Source: Caprimulgus europaeus
Taxonomy: Eukaryota > Chordata > Aves > Caprimulgiformes > Caprimulgidae
Length of the DNA: 64,000 bases
Reading direction: 5' to 3'
Assembly (NCBI GenBank): GCA_907165065.1
Contig: OU015525.1
Coordinates: 31,376,037 to 31,440,036 of the forward strand
Part shown: piece by piece, positions 1 through 13,140 of the stretch
Layout of the letters: the number at the start of each line of letters is the position of its first letter
How positions within the stretch are numbered: position 1 is the stretch's first letter
The notes under the pieces: generated by a model
The model's input: only the letters and a program-made list of their open reading frames with translations
Databases searched by the model: none
What the model was told of the DNA's origin: nothing
Program-made: the position numbers and the translations under genes

Positions 1-3000
1 CTCCCTCTGCTCCTTGGCTTGGACAAAGCCACAAACCTCATCTCCTCTTCATCTAAAACCCTCCCAGGGGACCCAATTATATCCTGGTTACCCCTCACAT
101 GAGTCCACCAGGAGAACTCATGCTTATTTTAAGACTGAGACTGAAGGCCTGACATGCGGGAAGGGGTTGGATATGTCCCACTCTTGGAAGCAGCACTTTG
201 TACGTGAGGAAGAATTACACACAGAAAAAAAGGTGAGACCGATAAGTTACAGCCGATCAAAGTGAACACACACACAATCAATTATCTGAGCTGAAACCGA
301 GCCCCTTGCCACTACGAGAGCAAATGCTTTTCACAAGATGAGCTGCTTTCAGATGAATTTTCAGTATGTGACAGTTTTTCATCTTGAGGACCACATGCCT
401 CTGTGTGATGCTGTAATGAAAGGACTGCTGTCCATTACTTTCCAGAGTTCTCTTATACCATATTCTGAGGCAGTCATGCAGGAGAGTATCTTACAAACCG
501 ATTGTGTTTCTCTTGGTGTTTGCATCAGTCAGGAGTGAATTATTTTCATGTGAATTAAGGGGCAAAATTCACATCTATTACCTCAAAAATGTAAAATTCC
601 ATAGCCAAAATTTCTTCCATCTTCTAGGACAAGCCATAAAAATACAAGAAGAAGAAAAATTAATAAAATAGCAATTTGTTGCCTGGTCAAAGGCAGTAGA
701 AGATCATGTTACCCCAACGTTATCTTCTTAATGTACATTAACTTAATCTCATTAAGTCATTTCACAACAGGCGGACATTTATTGAGCACAAATATATAGA
801 GTCACTGATTGCAAGAGAGGACAGACCTAAGCTAATGTTGCTGTTAGATGATTTGGGCAACTCCTTTATGGTATGTGAGTCCTCAGAAAGCTATCTGAAG
901 AGCCATTATTGTTCATGCACAGGACTGGCCCCTGCAAGGCTTCTAGATGGCAACCTGCCTGTGTTGGATGCTTAGTGCTCCCACAAGCACAGCGAAGCTG
1001 GGGGAGCAAACAGACTCAGGAAGGCCAGTATGAGTTTTCTCAGCTCTGATGTCTGCATTTCGGAGGGGCTACAACATACAAATACAAATAACACATGAAG
1101 CAAGGAGGCCGGCATTCCGAACAAGCTCAGCCTGGATCTTTGCAGCAATCGCCACAACAGCTGTTAAGTCTGTAGAGGTTTTGAAAGGCAAACATTAATG
1201 CTGGCAAGCAAAGATGATGGCAAATCCAGCTGTAAGCCACCAGCTGAGGATTTTCTTGAGATAGCGAGTAGCCTGCTGAAGAGACCTGACTCCTGTCACG
1301 TTTGTGGGCTCAGCGAGTATCCCCACTGCTGCTCATGCATCCTGGTGTGGCTGGCAGGTGAAAGGCAGCCCAGGGCCATATAGTTCTCCTTTGCTGGTAC
1401 ATGCTCTTGACAGGCTGTCTTTGGCACCACTTGGAAGAGATGTCCATGTCAAAGCTGGATTTCCAGATCAGAGACCCAGTTCTGGCTCTGTGTCCTCTGG
1501 AGGGGACTAAGCTCCAGGTCAGGAAGGTCTCAGCTCCAGCAGCTGCAAGCTATACCTGGCTAGGAATCAGTCCATGGGCTTCTTACTAAGAAGGTGTATG
1601 TTAGCTAGCCTGCATCAAACTCGTCCTTCTACCAACTGCAATGTGGTAACATGAATGAGACCTCTGGGAATCCAGCCACAGTCCTTGGTAGACTTGGCCA
1701 AATGGTGGCTGGCTCTTCACAGCCAGGGTTAGTACTTCCTGCATTGCTGTTACTCCTAGACTCTGTGCTGGGGAGCACTCCTCCTCTTCCAGCTCCATGG
1801 GATCTTGCTGTTTGTCCATCTCTGTAATTAACGGGACTATCTCTGACATTAGCAGAACAATGGCTATTTTTATCCTCTTATAGCACTTTAACTGGGGAAG
1901 TGTTATACGTTGCCTCAAGGAAGATGGTGTGTATGTGCATGTGCTAAGAGATTTCATGGATAACATAATAGTTATTAATTTTAATGCCCTCCTCCACAGT
2001 TCCATCAACAGAGTGAAAAGCAACAGAGAACATTTTCCATGTTAGTGCCCCCAAATCCAAACAGACTCCCTGTCTTCCTCTTGGTTTAAGTTTAGATGCT
2101 GTGTTTCTTTATAGAGACACAAGCAACAAAGACTCCACTAAGCACAATTTCAATGGCTTTCTAAACTTATCCCATAACAGAGCAGGCATGTTGTATTTTG
2201 TAGGGCTTACAGAGTATTAAGACAAAATCAACTGACAGTTCAAAGGAGGCTGGGAACAGAAATTCTTGTTTCATAAGTTATACCATTCCTGACGGCAGCT
2301 ACCGCTTACATTTCTTGCTGTTTACTTTTCAAGAGGTCAACAACCAGTGTCTGCAGGGAGGGTTTGCCTGGGAGTTATAATATTCCAACTGTGTTGTTCC
2401 TTTCAGCAGCTCCCATCTTTTACTGGTCTAAGGTAATAACCCTCTTTCCATATTTTCTTTTTTTTCTTTTTTTTCACTGCATCAGAACTACTCTCTTAAA
2501 TTATGTGTATATATGTTTCCCATTAGCCAAAGGCCCCCCTCCCTAGTATTTATGAAAAAGTATAACAATGAAGATATCGACTTCCAGTTTTGAGCCACAA
2601 GATTGATATTCCTCCAGAGTAAATGCTGGCCTTGGCTGTGCCACAGTCAATATTTACCTTGAGTAAAATAAATCTTGCTGACAACCAAAACCCGAAGTCA
2701 ATATTGGCTTGCTGTAATCCAGCTAGTACAAAGTAATTGGTTTCCTTGATATTACCTGAATATTTTATGCAAATACTTTCAAGTTAAAGGTGGGCTCTAC
2801 ATTCCTGTAGTTGTAAATGTGGTACTGAAGCTATCCCCCAGTTTTCAGTCACCACAAACCTAAGAAGCCTCCAAGAGAGTATATGAAAGCTCTCCTATCT
2901 CAGAAACAATCTCCCAGTGACTGATTAACTATCTAATCTGTGTGCCTACTCTGAGGCCCAATACTCCAGTGTCTGAGAGTCTTCCAAATCCTTAAGAAGC

Positions 3001-6000
3001 AAAGTTTGCAAAGAAAGGGAGTATCTTTTACTAGATCAGGTGATATAGCTGAGAAAGGGCACACAAACTTTAGATCTAAAGACATTGACTCTTGCTAAAA
3101 AAACCTGCATCTTATTTATTTAGACCTTTAGGTCTAAAGCAATATCATTGCTACTACTACCTGTAAGGAGATAAATAATTTCTTCCTCCTAATCCTGGGG
3201 AAACATTTTAGTACTCGAAAGAGGCTCTTTTAAAATAGATTTCCTTTGGTAACCAAGCTTGGGCAACTATCTCGATTATCTGCCTTGCTATTTATCCATC
3301 TATCAATCAGTTACTCCCCACTTAATAATGTTGAAGCCTGTTGGCAAACACCCACCACCTTTGACAAATGGCAGATTCAAACTGAAGAAGATTCTACAGG
3401 TTTTATGCAAAACTGGTGAAGAAGAGGGACCTAGATTAGTCTTCCATTGGCCATGCCAGAGGAGCCGATCTGGGTAGTCAGCATGCCTAAGCCTTCATGC
3501 CCCCTGCAGCACAGTCTGCCTCCTGCCCACATGCCGGCCTATGGGCGCAGGCAGCAGCTCCATGGAATGAACTGGCACGTAGAGCTATTGGGCCAGGATC
3601 AGGATGTAGAGCATCGCTTCACAGGAAACAAGGTTTGATTAATTCTGCTGACCATGGAAAAGCACAATTTTTTAGATTTTTGTGTGTAACTGAGTATACT
3701 GTACTGGAATACACACACAGAGAAAGTTGAAATGAGGTTGTTCACTTAATTTGTAGTTCCACAAGGGGTGGGCATCTTCACAGAACATTTTGCAATTACT
3801 GTGACCAACACATCTAGAAACCTTCCTTTTAGCTGGAGCTATATTGTCCCGTTGCAGTTCCATTTGCAGTTCTGTTGTAGGCAACTGTGGCCATGATGTC
3901 TGAATGAAGCTCCCTCAGACAGCTAAACCAGTCTCAGATAGGCTTTGCATATCAGGACAGAAGTCATGAGCCGCTTTCCATATTCAGTGAAAAAACAGGA
4001 AAAAGAACGGAGAGCTTTCAAATTACTCACTGATGGGCTGGGGTGTTTTTTTTTGTTTGGTTGGTTGGTTTTGTCCTTGATGGAGCTTTTTAATTTCTAA
4101 ATATAAATAATGAGTTGCAAGAACTAAAAAATGATTAACTAGATTAAGTCCTGATGAAGTTTTGTAATTGTTACAGTGCACAGAGTTGCTTTGCTACATT
4201 ATTTTTCATTTGGTTCAGGTTACTTGTGCAAAGATGGTGATCCTCACAAATCCTTAAAAGACATCTGAACAAGAACTCACCACTCTTTGCAATGCAATTT
4301 TGTCTCATTAGCAATCTCTCTGGGAGGTCAGTGGTTGGAACAGTTTGTGAGTGGTATTATAAAATAAATAAATAATAATAAATTATAATGTTTAAGACTA
4401 GTGGGAAACCACAGATGCAAAAAGCTGCAGGCTCTATAAACTGTTAGTGCTACATTAAAGCCTAGTTTTCCCCTCAGTAATACTGTAGGCATTCCCAAAG
4501 AGAGAGATGCTTTCCACCAGGAAAAGGAAGATCTGACAGGACACTGCTCAGAACTATTTGCTTGTCATGACTGCCAAAGATATAAACCTGGGGCAAAGTC
4601 AGGCATTATTTAATGGCAATAATGAAATTGTCGATGAACATGCAAATACCATCCATATTTCTATAGGGTGCCTTCCTCGCTGGCCACCTGTTTCCTAGGT
4701 AAAGCAGACTGTGATGCAGGGTGGACTCTGCAGGTCTTTGCCTCGTTAAGCTTCTCCACGTTCACGGCCGGTGACCCCAACTCAGGGCAGACTGTGTTTG
4801 GTGACCCACTGAAGCACCAGAAGTGCCTGCTCATCTGCAGAGGGCTGGGTCACCAGCTACTGGATCACATCTCTCCTGAAATCCTAGCACTTTATCTCAT
4901 TGAAAGCTAGATTGCAAATATTTTCCCAATTTACCTACCAAAGCAATTGGCGCTACTGTGTGGATGTGAAGTGTCTGTAAATGGCAAAAGTGGTTATGAA
5001 CAGAAAGCAGGATGTGCGTGATGGTATGAGGACACCAGTTCTGAAGCCTCGCACAGTGATTCTGTAAAATGCTTCTTTCCATGGCAGGAAAATTACCCAG
5101 CCTTGCTCTGGGCCAGACAGCCAGCCTGTACCTTCAGTAATTCAAAATATTTTCCTGTACCTTGAGCTGGAGAGGGTATCATGAGACAGGTAACCAGAAA
5201 GGGGGCCCAGTCTCTAATTAAAAACAGGGTTGGGGGATGACATAAATGACAAGGTTCAAGTAATAATGTGACACTCAAAGAGATGCCCTCTAAAGCTGAG
5301 CTGAGTCACGGGAAAGTGTTTCATTGTTTCCAAAACCTACGACTTGTTTTCCCCATAGAAACGACAGGAAAACCCCAAACCAAACAGACTTAAGATACTT
5401 CAATTCTCCCTGACCCAAGTAAAAACAAAAGTGTAGAAATATTGGAATTTCCCAGAGGATGGAAATTTTGATTTTTACCTAGCTGCAATCCCACAGCAGC
5501 AGGACAGATGACAGCCATTCCTTTGGGCTCTTCCTCAGACATTGGTTGGTGGGACCCTGGCAGCTCCCTCTGGAGGGGCTCCAGCCCAGTGCCTTGACAA
5601 TCTGAGGGGGGTCCAGGAAAAGCGCCAGGGCTATGGGTAGGAAAATTTAATTGGAGATCTAAATGAAAAAAAGCCCAGCAAATAAAATGTTGAGTCTAAA
5701 ACTTGATCCATGCACAAGTACTTGGTCTCTCCATGTGACTTGGCCTTGCTGTCTGATGCCTGCACTAATAAGCAAATGCCATGACTCAGGTAATTCTCCC
5801 TCTCCCTCTCTCTCTCTCTGAGTCTCATTTTGTTTTGCAAGCCGTGGCACGAGCTAGCTTTAGCCTTGCCATAAAAATCTGACTCACTTCCTAAGGGCAG
5901 GCTAAAATAACCTGAGGATTTTTTAAAATGCTGCTTTTACCTTCTTAGCCACAACAGAAAGACATTGGGGATTTCTGGAGAACAAACAAAAACCAACCAA

Positions 6001-6240
6001 CCAACACAGATGAGATGTTCTTTCTAGCCCTATTTTCTTTGACTCTATGAGTTGCTCCTTTTCAAAAGAGAAAATCTGTGCCTCTCCCATGGCTAGCATT
6101 TGACAATCAGCACTTCTTCCCTCTTCCCTGAGTGGTAAAGCCTGGGGGGGGGAGGGAGAGGGCTGAAAGTAAAGCAAAGAATTGTTCACATTGCCTAGAT
6201 CCCTCCAGGAAGTGATCTTTCTGCTTTTACTCCAGACACA
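1..6240. other. Distal 5' flank of HEY1, no gene recognised
   Basis: I see no exon of a known family, RNA gene or recognisable transposon here. Short features are a perfect 14-bp palindrome centred on AGATCT at 3068-3081, a GGTT-rich stretch near 4045-4070, an AT-rich AAAT/AAT stretch at 4361-4389 and a CT-rich tract at 5795-5820. The longest open frame (1601-2023, minus, 140 codons) matches no family I know and lacks a convincing start or splice context. Parts such as 2580-2790 are free of simple repeats and rich in AT motifs and could be conserved non-coding DNA, but a single sequence cannot show this. Confidence 0.5.
5795..5820. repeat. CT-rich simple repeat
   Basis: A pyrimidine run of CTCCCTCTCC followed by (TC)n lies in non-coding DNA. 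It looks like an ordinary microsatellite. Confidence 0.8.
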
Positions 6241-6277
6241 CGCCTCCCAGCTAGCCAGCAGCTCCAACTAATTAGCA

Positions 6278-6326
6278 CACGTGATGGGAATAGGAAACAA
6301 AGTCACTAACAATAGTAGCGTGGGAA
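6278..6326. promoter_or_regulatory. E-box plus RBPJ (CSL) motif, candidate distal element
   Basis: A palindromic E-box CACGTG is at 6278-6283 and a perfect RBPJ/CSL consensus CGTGGGAA is at 6319-6326, 36 bp apart. Both lie just before a C-rich tract, about 7 kb upstream of HEY1. RBPJ is the DNA-binding partner of Notch, and HEY1 is an established Notch target. The link to HEY1 is inference only, because an 8-bp consensus like this is expected several times by chance in 64 kb. Confidence 0.25.
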
Positions 6327-6352
6327 CGCAGTGTAAACTGCAATTACATAGA

Positions 6353-6387
6353 CCCCCCCTCCTCCCCCACCCGCCCCCCCCCGCCCT
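6353..6387 (-). repeat. C-rich tract with G-quadruplex potential on the minus strand
   Basis: Runs of 7, 5, 3, 9 and 3 C, plus one of 2, separated by single bases lie within 35 bp. On the minus strand these are consecutive G-runs, so the sequence fits the general G-quadruplex pattern (four or more G3 runs with short loops). It is directly followed by an AAAT repeat. Confidence 0.7.
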
Positions 6388-6392
6388 TCTCC

Positions 6393-6426
6393 AAATAAAT
6401 AAATAAAGGCATAAATAAATAAATAA
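6393..6426. repeat. AAAT tetranucleotide repeat, interrupted
   Basis: Two short AAAT arrays are separated by GGCAT. This is a simple repeat next to the C-rich tract. Confidence 0.85.
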
Positions 6427-6429
6427 GTG

Positions 6430-9400
6430 CGTAAATCCAAAAGTGCTGCCGAGGAGACAGCAGATAAGCGCAGGAGGCAGCGCAAACCATGCTGGGCAGG
6501 AGGTGAAGACCAGTGTTTGCAGGCCGAGCAAGAGCCAGCTATTATTTTCATTCCATACTTCAAGTATATTGAGGCCGCTTCGTTTCCTTTTGTTCAGCAT
6601 TGGGGCACAACAGAAAAATGTGTTTGGGGAATTTCAGCACTTGCCAGGTCATGGGGGAGGTCACTCCACTTTTGTTGGGAAAGAGGCAGAAGAAGAAAGA
6701 GGGCAATCAAATATCCTCCTTGAGACAGCTTACAAGCACGTCTCATGCTGTCAGGGGGCTAGGCTCCAGTGTGACACTTCCAGCTTCTTGTCTTCCTGCC
6801 AAGCTGGATATGTTTGGTATATGTTATATATGTGCAAAGTGGTCACCAATCCCCTGGCTGGCCACAACTTTAAGACATATTATAACGGAGCTATTGTGCG
6901 GGATTAAACACACTTGCGGTGGTTTAAGTGTTAAGAGCGTGTGACTGTTTGGGCTGCTTTGGAGCACCGTCATTCATAGTGACCCAGGAGGTGTTCACAC
7001 AGAGCTGATCGCTGTGGCATCGCAGTGCTTAGCCAGTTATGTATCGAAAGCCACGTGCCACTGATCTGGTCTTGTAACAAGTAAGCACAAGGGATTTTTA
7101 TTACAGCTACAGCAGCATGAATCAAAAGAGAGGACTGGGTATGCATGGGAAGTTACTGCTATAGCTGCCCTGGCATGCTGCTTTGGTAGCTCCTGTTCCC
7201 ATACAACTGGGATTATCTGGAATAAATCTTTCAGGTGGGTGCTACTTGGGAAGAAAACTCTCTCTCCTGGAATAGTTTATGTTCTTTAAAAGCAGCTGAA
7301 ATGAAGGTCACTCTGAGAACAGCAGATCCACACAAGGTATTGGTTTCACACTGCCATACTGGTTGGCTCTGCAGGGTTGACAAGTCTTGACTTCTCTGAA
7401 ACTTGCAGGAATGCTGCAGTTTTTAAGTACTGTGAGCAAGACTGAAATAAGGCATCTCACAGGAAAATACCCTCAGTGTCAGCACAGGCCATTGCTATTT
7501 TGTTATTGTGTTTTCGTGGCACAAAATTAGCTTGAATCTCAAAATTAGCTGCTTTGTAAGCCCTCAGTTTGGAGTCAAAAACTCTCAGGTTAGATGCTGA
7601 TACACATGTAGATTATTTAGGAAACAAAAGTTTCCCTAACAAAAAGTAGGTTCAGTACCTACTTTGTTCTGGTAAAATCAGAGCAGCACTTCTCTTCTGT
7701 TGTTTATTTTTATCCTGGTATTCCATAATGTAATGGAAGAGACAACTGATGATAGGATTTGATTTTATTATCCTCCAGTGTCCAAATACTCTGCCTGCCT
7801 GGAATAAGGTTTCACGTTCAAACCAGTCAAGCTTAGTCTTTATTTTATCTAAAGCAGGTAAATCAGGTTACTTTGCCAGGATCTCCATGGTGAAACCAGA
7901 CTACCTGGTGGCAATTAAAACTCCTTGGCACTTTCTCGCCCTTGTTGCACATGGTAAACATCCCCCCACAGTCCATTACTCTGAGACTGAGGAGTGTCAT
8001 GTAGTGGTTGTTTCCCCAGGTCTAACTTTTGCTCAGGTGGCTGATTGCTGTGTGATGGCAGGTGCCTAGTAAATGCTATGACAGAAAGGTGTGAGATGAA
8101 TACAAGTTCTCATCTGAGAGAAAATAGAGAGACACTTTTCCAGGAGTTGGTGTTCACCACGTCAGAGAGGTAATATCCACAGTTTTCATTTAACTTGCCT
8201 GTGCAATGGTCATCAAAGCTTTCCATAGCCAATACCTTCAAAAGCAATAAACTATTACTTTGATTTTCTTTATTCCAAACTGTACGTACCATCAGCTCAA
8301 CTTTCATTTTTATTTTGCACAATGAAATGTAGTTCTAGGAAACTTGTTAGGAAAAATGGTTTTCAGTTTGCCAAAAAGTCAGGATTTCCCTTTGAAAGAA
8401 AATGCTTTTAACTAATAGTTTGCATGGTGGAGCAGAAGGTCTGGGAATTGTTTTCCATCCTATGCTTCCTAGCAGGAATTAATAGAACATGCACATTTTT
8501 CTCAAAGCTGCATCTTACTGGCAAAGAAAACTGAAAGTAGTTCTCAGACTGTAAAGTCTTTGGGGCAGGGACTTCCTCTCCATACATCACTGTGTAACAT
8601 GAAGCATGGTTTGAACACTGCTCTTAAAACAGTGAAGTTGCAAAATTGCACAGGAAAAATGGCTAGTCAGGCTGTTCCCTGATGGATTGTGAGGATTTTG
8701 ACAGCAGGAAACCAGAGCAAGTTTCTGTATGATTATTCCTCAGTCCAGTTATGAGAAAAGTACTGTAGGAAGGGAAAGAACTATTTTGGCAAACTACAGA
8801 GGGCTTGGTTGAAAAGAGGTCAGCAAAAAGAAAAACATGTTTTTACTCTGTGATATCTGGTGCAAACCATACTGTGTGATACTGAGGAATGAACATAGGG
8901 ATAAATAAACAGCCCAGTGATGGTGAAATTGTCATCTTGGCAGGCTAGTGGCCATTGTCCCCTCTACCATTTGGCAATGCTGACAGAGGCTGTCCTGCCA
9001 GTAACATGTTACTGAATTTTTTGTGTGGTCTTACACACAAGGTGCACACTTACACACATGGACATTGCATCATTTTCCTGTAATTAAGAGCAAAGGTGGC
9101 TGCAAATCAAACCAGAATTTTCTACACAACGCCACCCCAAGTCAGCCTCCATTTGCAACTATTATGAGAGAGCCATCAATTAACATGACCTGGTGTCATT
9201 CCTTCTTTAGGATCTTGGCCTCCTTCAGTGCACAGGACACTGTGCTTTGGGAACAGAGGAGGGGATGTCTAGTGGAAGAAGCTGCTGTCTGCAGAGCATT
9301 GCCTGAAACGGAGTCTCACATAGAAAGAGAAAAGGGGCTGGATTGATTGAAAAGGAAATCAAGTGATGAAATAGTCAATCTGCCTGTTCTGTTCCCCCCT

Positions 9401-12180
9401 CAATCAGAGGGGTGACTGAATATAAGGTAGCTTTGCCTGTCAGTAGCGTGAATGTGCATTCACAGATTACCCTTGTCCACAGCTACAGCCCAGGTCTGGT
9501 TTTGGAGATGAGCTGAAGCCTAATCAGGTAAAAGCAAAGTCTACCTGCATTGTTCAGAGCCATCCAGAAGAGAAATCTGTCTGCACTGCTGCTAACATGC
9601 TGCCAGTGCTAGTCTTGCTTATTTATAGCTGTATAGTACTTCCAAAAAATGAGAGCTAAAACCTATGCTGCAGCAGAAGTGCTGCAGCTGAGGCATTCTG
9701 CTTACAGTAAGGATTTTGGTGTAAAAATTATCCCTGTCCTTGGCCAGCTTGAAAGACAGAAATGTCTTGGTGACCAGGACATCACTACAGATGCACACGT
9801 GAGTGTGAATATGTAATGTTTATGTTCTGCTGCTGCAGCGGTTGTTCCAGCACAAAGATGCACGGCACCTGCATGGCAGAACTTGGGGTCAGCACGCTTA
9901 GAGGGCACCCAAGCCTGACTTCTCAATGGGTTAGTTGGGCCTGAGAAATGTAAATTTCAGTGGTCAGCTCCTGAGAAAACACATTGACAGTCACAGTACT
10001 GCTAACAGATCACACAAGAAGTCTAAAAAACTCTCCTGTCGCTCCTGTTCACTTCTCAAGTGCTTCCATTTCATCTGTGATAACTATTTTGAATTGGCAC
10101 CAATAATCAACATATTCAGACAAAAGTCAGTAAAGAAAAATATGAGATTTGGAGCAGTAACTTCTTGCTTGCAGAGCCGATGCTGCAGCTTGATACACAG
10201 AGTTGGGGTGGTTGGAGGCACTGATGTTTTTGCCTGGCTGCAACGTGAGTGCCAGAGCCACCAGTTGAATTGGGCACAGTAACCATAGTAACGGCGAGTT
10301 TCCGGACCGGGGGTGACAGGTTGACGGGATTACTCTTCAAAGTGCTTGCTCCCCTGGGAGAGAAGACCTAAAGGAAGGGGATGGCAGTTGATTTAGCGCC
10401 TGCACTAGAGCAAGGGTCAGCGGTGGCAGGTCTCTGCTGGAGGGAAGCCTGCCCCAGCAATAAACACCTCCCTTTCAGTGCAACTTCGACTAGCACCGGA
10501 ATTGCTGTAGGAGGCATTCAGCAAAGAAAAATGAGGGGGTGCACACAAAAAGTGACACCACTCCCTTCTAAGAGACAGTGGCAACCAACAGTTCCTGCAC
10601 ATTTCAAACCTGAGTTTCTGCTTTGCTGTGATGACTTTACCCTGTCCTGCCATTCCTGCTTCCAGCACTGGGGTGGCCAGATGTAGCTGCCGAGCCTGCA
10701 TCTGGAAATGCAGAGTTGTGGAGACCTGGAAGGGATGGGGAAACAGAGGGGGAGGCAAGTGTGCTCATGGGTATGATAGGAAGGGGTGTGGGGTGCAGCT
10801 ATGAGATTAAATGTTTGGATATTGTGGGGCACTGAGGCATGGGCATGGCTGTAGTAAGAGGCAGGCAGGTACAAGGCACAAGGGCGCTTGCGCTGTAGCA
10901 TGAAGCAGAGAGAAGGGAGGCATTGTGGTGATGTAGGGGACAGGAGAGAAGGCTCTCATCTCCTAAGGTTCGTTGCCTCATTGCTGTGAAGGTATCAATG
11001 AGATCTGAAATTAAGCTCCTTTTTAGAAGTGCTGCCTTCCTCTGCACTGTCATTTTAGTTTTCTTGGATTTTGGTGAGCAAAAGACCGCTCTGCCATTTG
11101 CTCTTCTGGTGAGAGAGGTGCATGACAGTGCTGTCTCAACGTGTTGGTAATTTCTGGCTAATAGAACTGCCCTTTGGGCCACAGTTAACAATGAGACCAA
11201 TGCTGAGAATTAGGCCCTGCCCAGTACCAGAAAAGCACAAGAGTAATTCAAAGCTGGTTTTGCTGTCTGTTCCTCCTAGTGCTGGATGGGAAGATCAAAA
11301 CCACATAGGGACAAACATTTCTTATCTTCCCACGACAGCTGATAGCCAATTGCAATTGCTCACACTGAGGCCCCGCTGCGCTCTCCCTGCCTGTTCCTGT
11401 AAGTCATTTGGAGAAGTCAGTGCCTACCCAAGTAATTTCTTTTACAGTGGGTTTTTTTTTTTTCTGCATAGTATGAAGAAGATATATACATGCTTGGATG
11501 GGAGAAGTCTGATGTGTAGTTTGCAGGTCAAAAAGGCATAAATGTCACTGCAGCTTCCACTGACCTGGCTTTTGGTCCTGTAAAAGCGGTGCAGGCAGAG
11601 ATGTCTTACAACACTAAATATAGAGGCTGGAAAGGTGAATGGTATTGAAGTGCTGACACAAGCTTAATTATAGCACTGCAGAAAGGACAGATTTATGAAA
11701 AATGCAATGTGGGAACAGTATTTCTGTCATCTTTTGCTACCTACTTAGAGGTGGCTGCAGGACTCTTTCTATCTTCTTAACTGCAGCTCTTTTACTACCT
11801 TTAGCCTGGTCCTTGCTTCCATTGCTCTTCCCAGAGAAGAGTTCCCACCAGAGAACCTTTGCAAAAATATGGGCAACCACACGGTACCTGGAGGAGCTTG
11901 GTGCAAGGAACTTTTACCTAAACCTTGGGGGGCTGCAAGCAGCTGTTCCAGGGTCTTGAAATGGGGAAGCCTGGGTTCATAGATTCTTTGCTGTCACACT
12001 GTGCACGTCTTAGTTATCCTCCAGCCCCTTCAATTACAAAACACAAGAATCAACTTAGAAAAGGAGCCTTAGTTGAAAGCCTTCATGTAAATGAAAATGT
12101 AATTATGATGAAACCACCTCAAAGAGCACGGCCTCATTTCACCTGCCCCATTTTGCCAGTACCCCAGCCTGGGAAGCCTG
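6430..12180. other. Proximal 5' flank of HEY1, no gene recognised
   Basis: No exon, RNA gene or transposon is recognisable. Open frames on both strands between 9.0 and 11.5 kb overlap each other, are unrelated to known families, and look like chance frames in moderately GC-rich DNA. A perfect RBPJ motif lies at 11708-11715 and has its own entry. Confidence 0.45.
11708..11715 (+). promoter_or_regulatory. RBPJ (CSL) consensus upstream of HEY1
   Basis: TGTGGGAA matches the RBPJ consensus (C/T)GTGGGAA exactly, about 1.4 kb upstream of the probable HEY1 start site. Notch/RBPJ control of HEY1 is established in mammals; whether this copy is used is not shown by sequence. Confidence 0.3.
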
Positions 12181-12967
12181 TCAGAGTGCAGATGCCGGGT
12201 GCTGGGGCACACGGCAGTTCGGGGCGCCCAGGCTCAGGGCGCGGCAGCGCCGGGCAGCACGTGCGCGCGCCAGCCAGGGCTCTGCACCTACCGCAGCCAG
12301 CGCTGCCCCGCCCGGCTGGGCCCTGCTCCTCGACAGCGACCGCACCGCACCGCAGAGCCCGTCACTTTCCAGCTGCTTAAAAACCGTCCCCGCTGCTCCC
12401 CACCTCCAAAATGCCGGCGGGGAGGCGGGGCAGGCATCGGCGGGCAGATCTGCAGGTAGAACGGTGCAGCCAGGAGGGACGTCGCCATGTCCTCTGCACC
12501 TCCGGCAAGGGAAAAAAACCCTGCGTTTAAGCCGCCTCAGCTTTCGGGCTTTACCCACCCGATTAACTCGTGTTTCTCCGAGGAAGGGCGAGCTGCTCCC
12601 GCTCGGGCTTCCCCTTCTCCCCAGGCAGCGCGCCCACGGCCTCGCCTCCGCAGCCCGCCTCGGGGAAGCGCTCCGAAGCCCCGCGGGGCGCGGAGGAAGG
12701 CGGCAGACAGCCCCCACAGGGCGCCATCAACCCGCAGGGCTCGGGCTACCGCCGACCTTCGCGTGAGGGCCGAAGGCAACCCCGAGAGCGCCCCGGAGCT
12801 GCCCCGCCCCGCCTCACTCCGCGCGGCAGCGGCCCCGCCCGGCTCCCCAGCCCGGGACGTGCCCCCCAGCCCAACCCGCCCCCCCGCCGGCGCCCGCACG
12901 CGGCGGCCACCGCTGCCGCGCGCCGCCCCGCGCCAGAACGCCGCCGCCCGCCGCGCTCCGCGCCCTT

Positions 12968-12975
12968 TTCCCACG
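12968..12975 (-). promoter_or_regulatory. RBPJ (CSL) binding motif in the HEY1 promoter
   Basis: TTCCCACG on the + strand is CGTGGGAA on the - strand, a perfect RBPJ consensus. It lies about 150 bp upstream of the probable transcription start and 56 bp from a GC box. Notch-responsive RBPJ sites close to the start are known for mammalian HEY1, so this is the best candidate for the direct Notch input in this gene. Confidence 0.6.
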
Positions 12976-13023
12976 GCCGGCGGCGTGCGACCGCACCTCC
13001 CCCGCCGCCCCGCTCCCAGCCGA

Positions 13024-13085
13024 GGGGGCGGGGCCCGGCGGCCGGCCGGCGGCAATTGGCTGAGGCCGACGCGGCGGCGGCCAAT
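13024..13085 (+). promoter_or_regulatory. HEY1: HEY1 core promoter elements: GC box and two CCAAT boxes
   Basis: A GC box GGGGGCGGGGCC lies at 13024-13035, an inverted CCAAT box (ATTGG) at 13055-13059 and a direct CCAAT box at 13081-13085. I see no TATA box, so this looks like a CpG-island promoter with dispersed start sites, probably around 13110-13160. The start position is inferred from the spacing of these boxes. Confidence 0.55.
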
Positions 13086-13140
13086 GGGGGTGGCGGAGGC
13101 CGCGCGTGGCGGTGCTGTGCGGAGCTGTGCGGCGGGTGCG

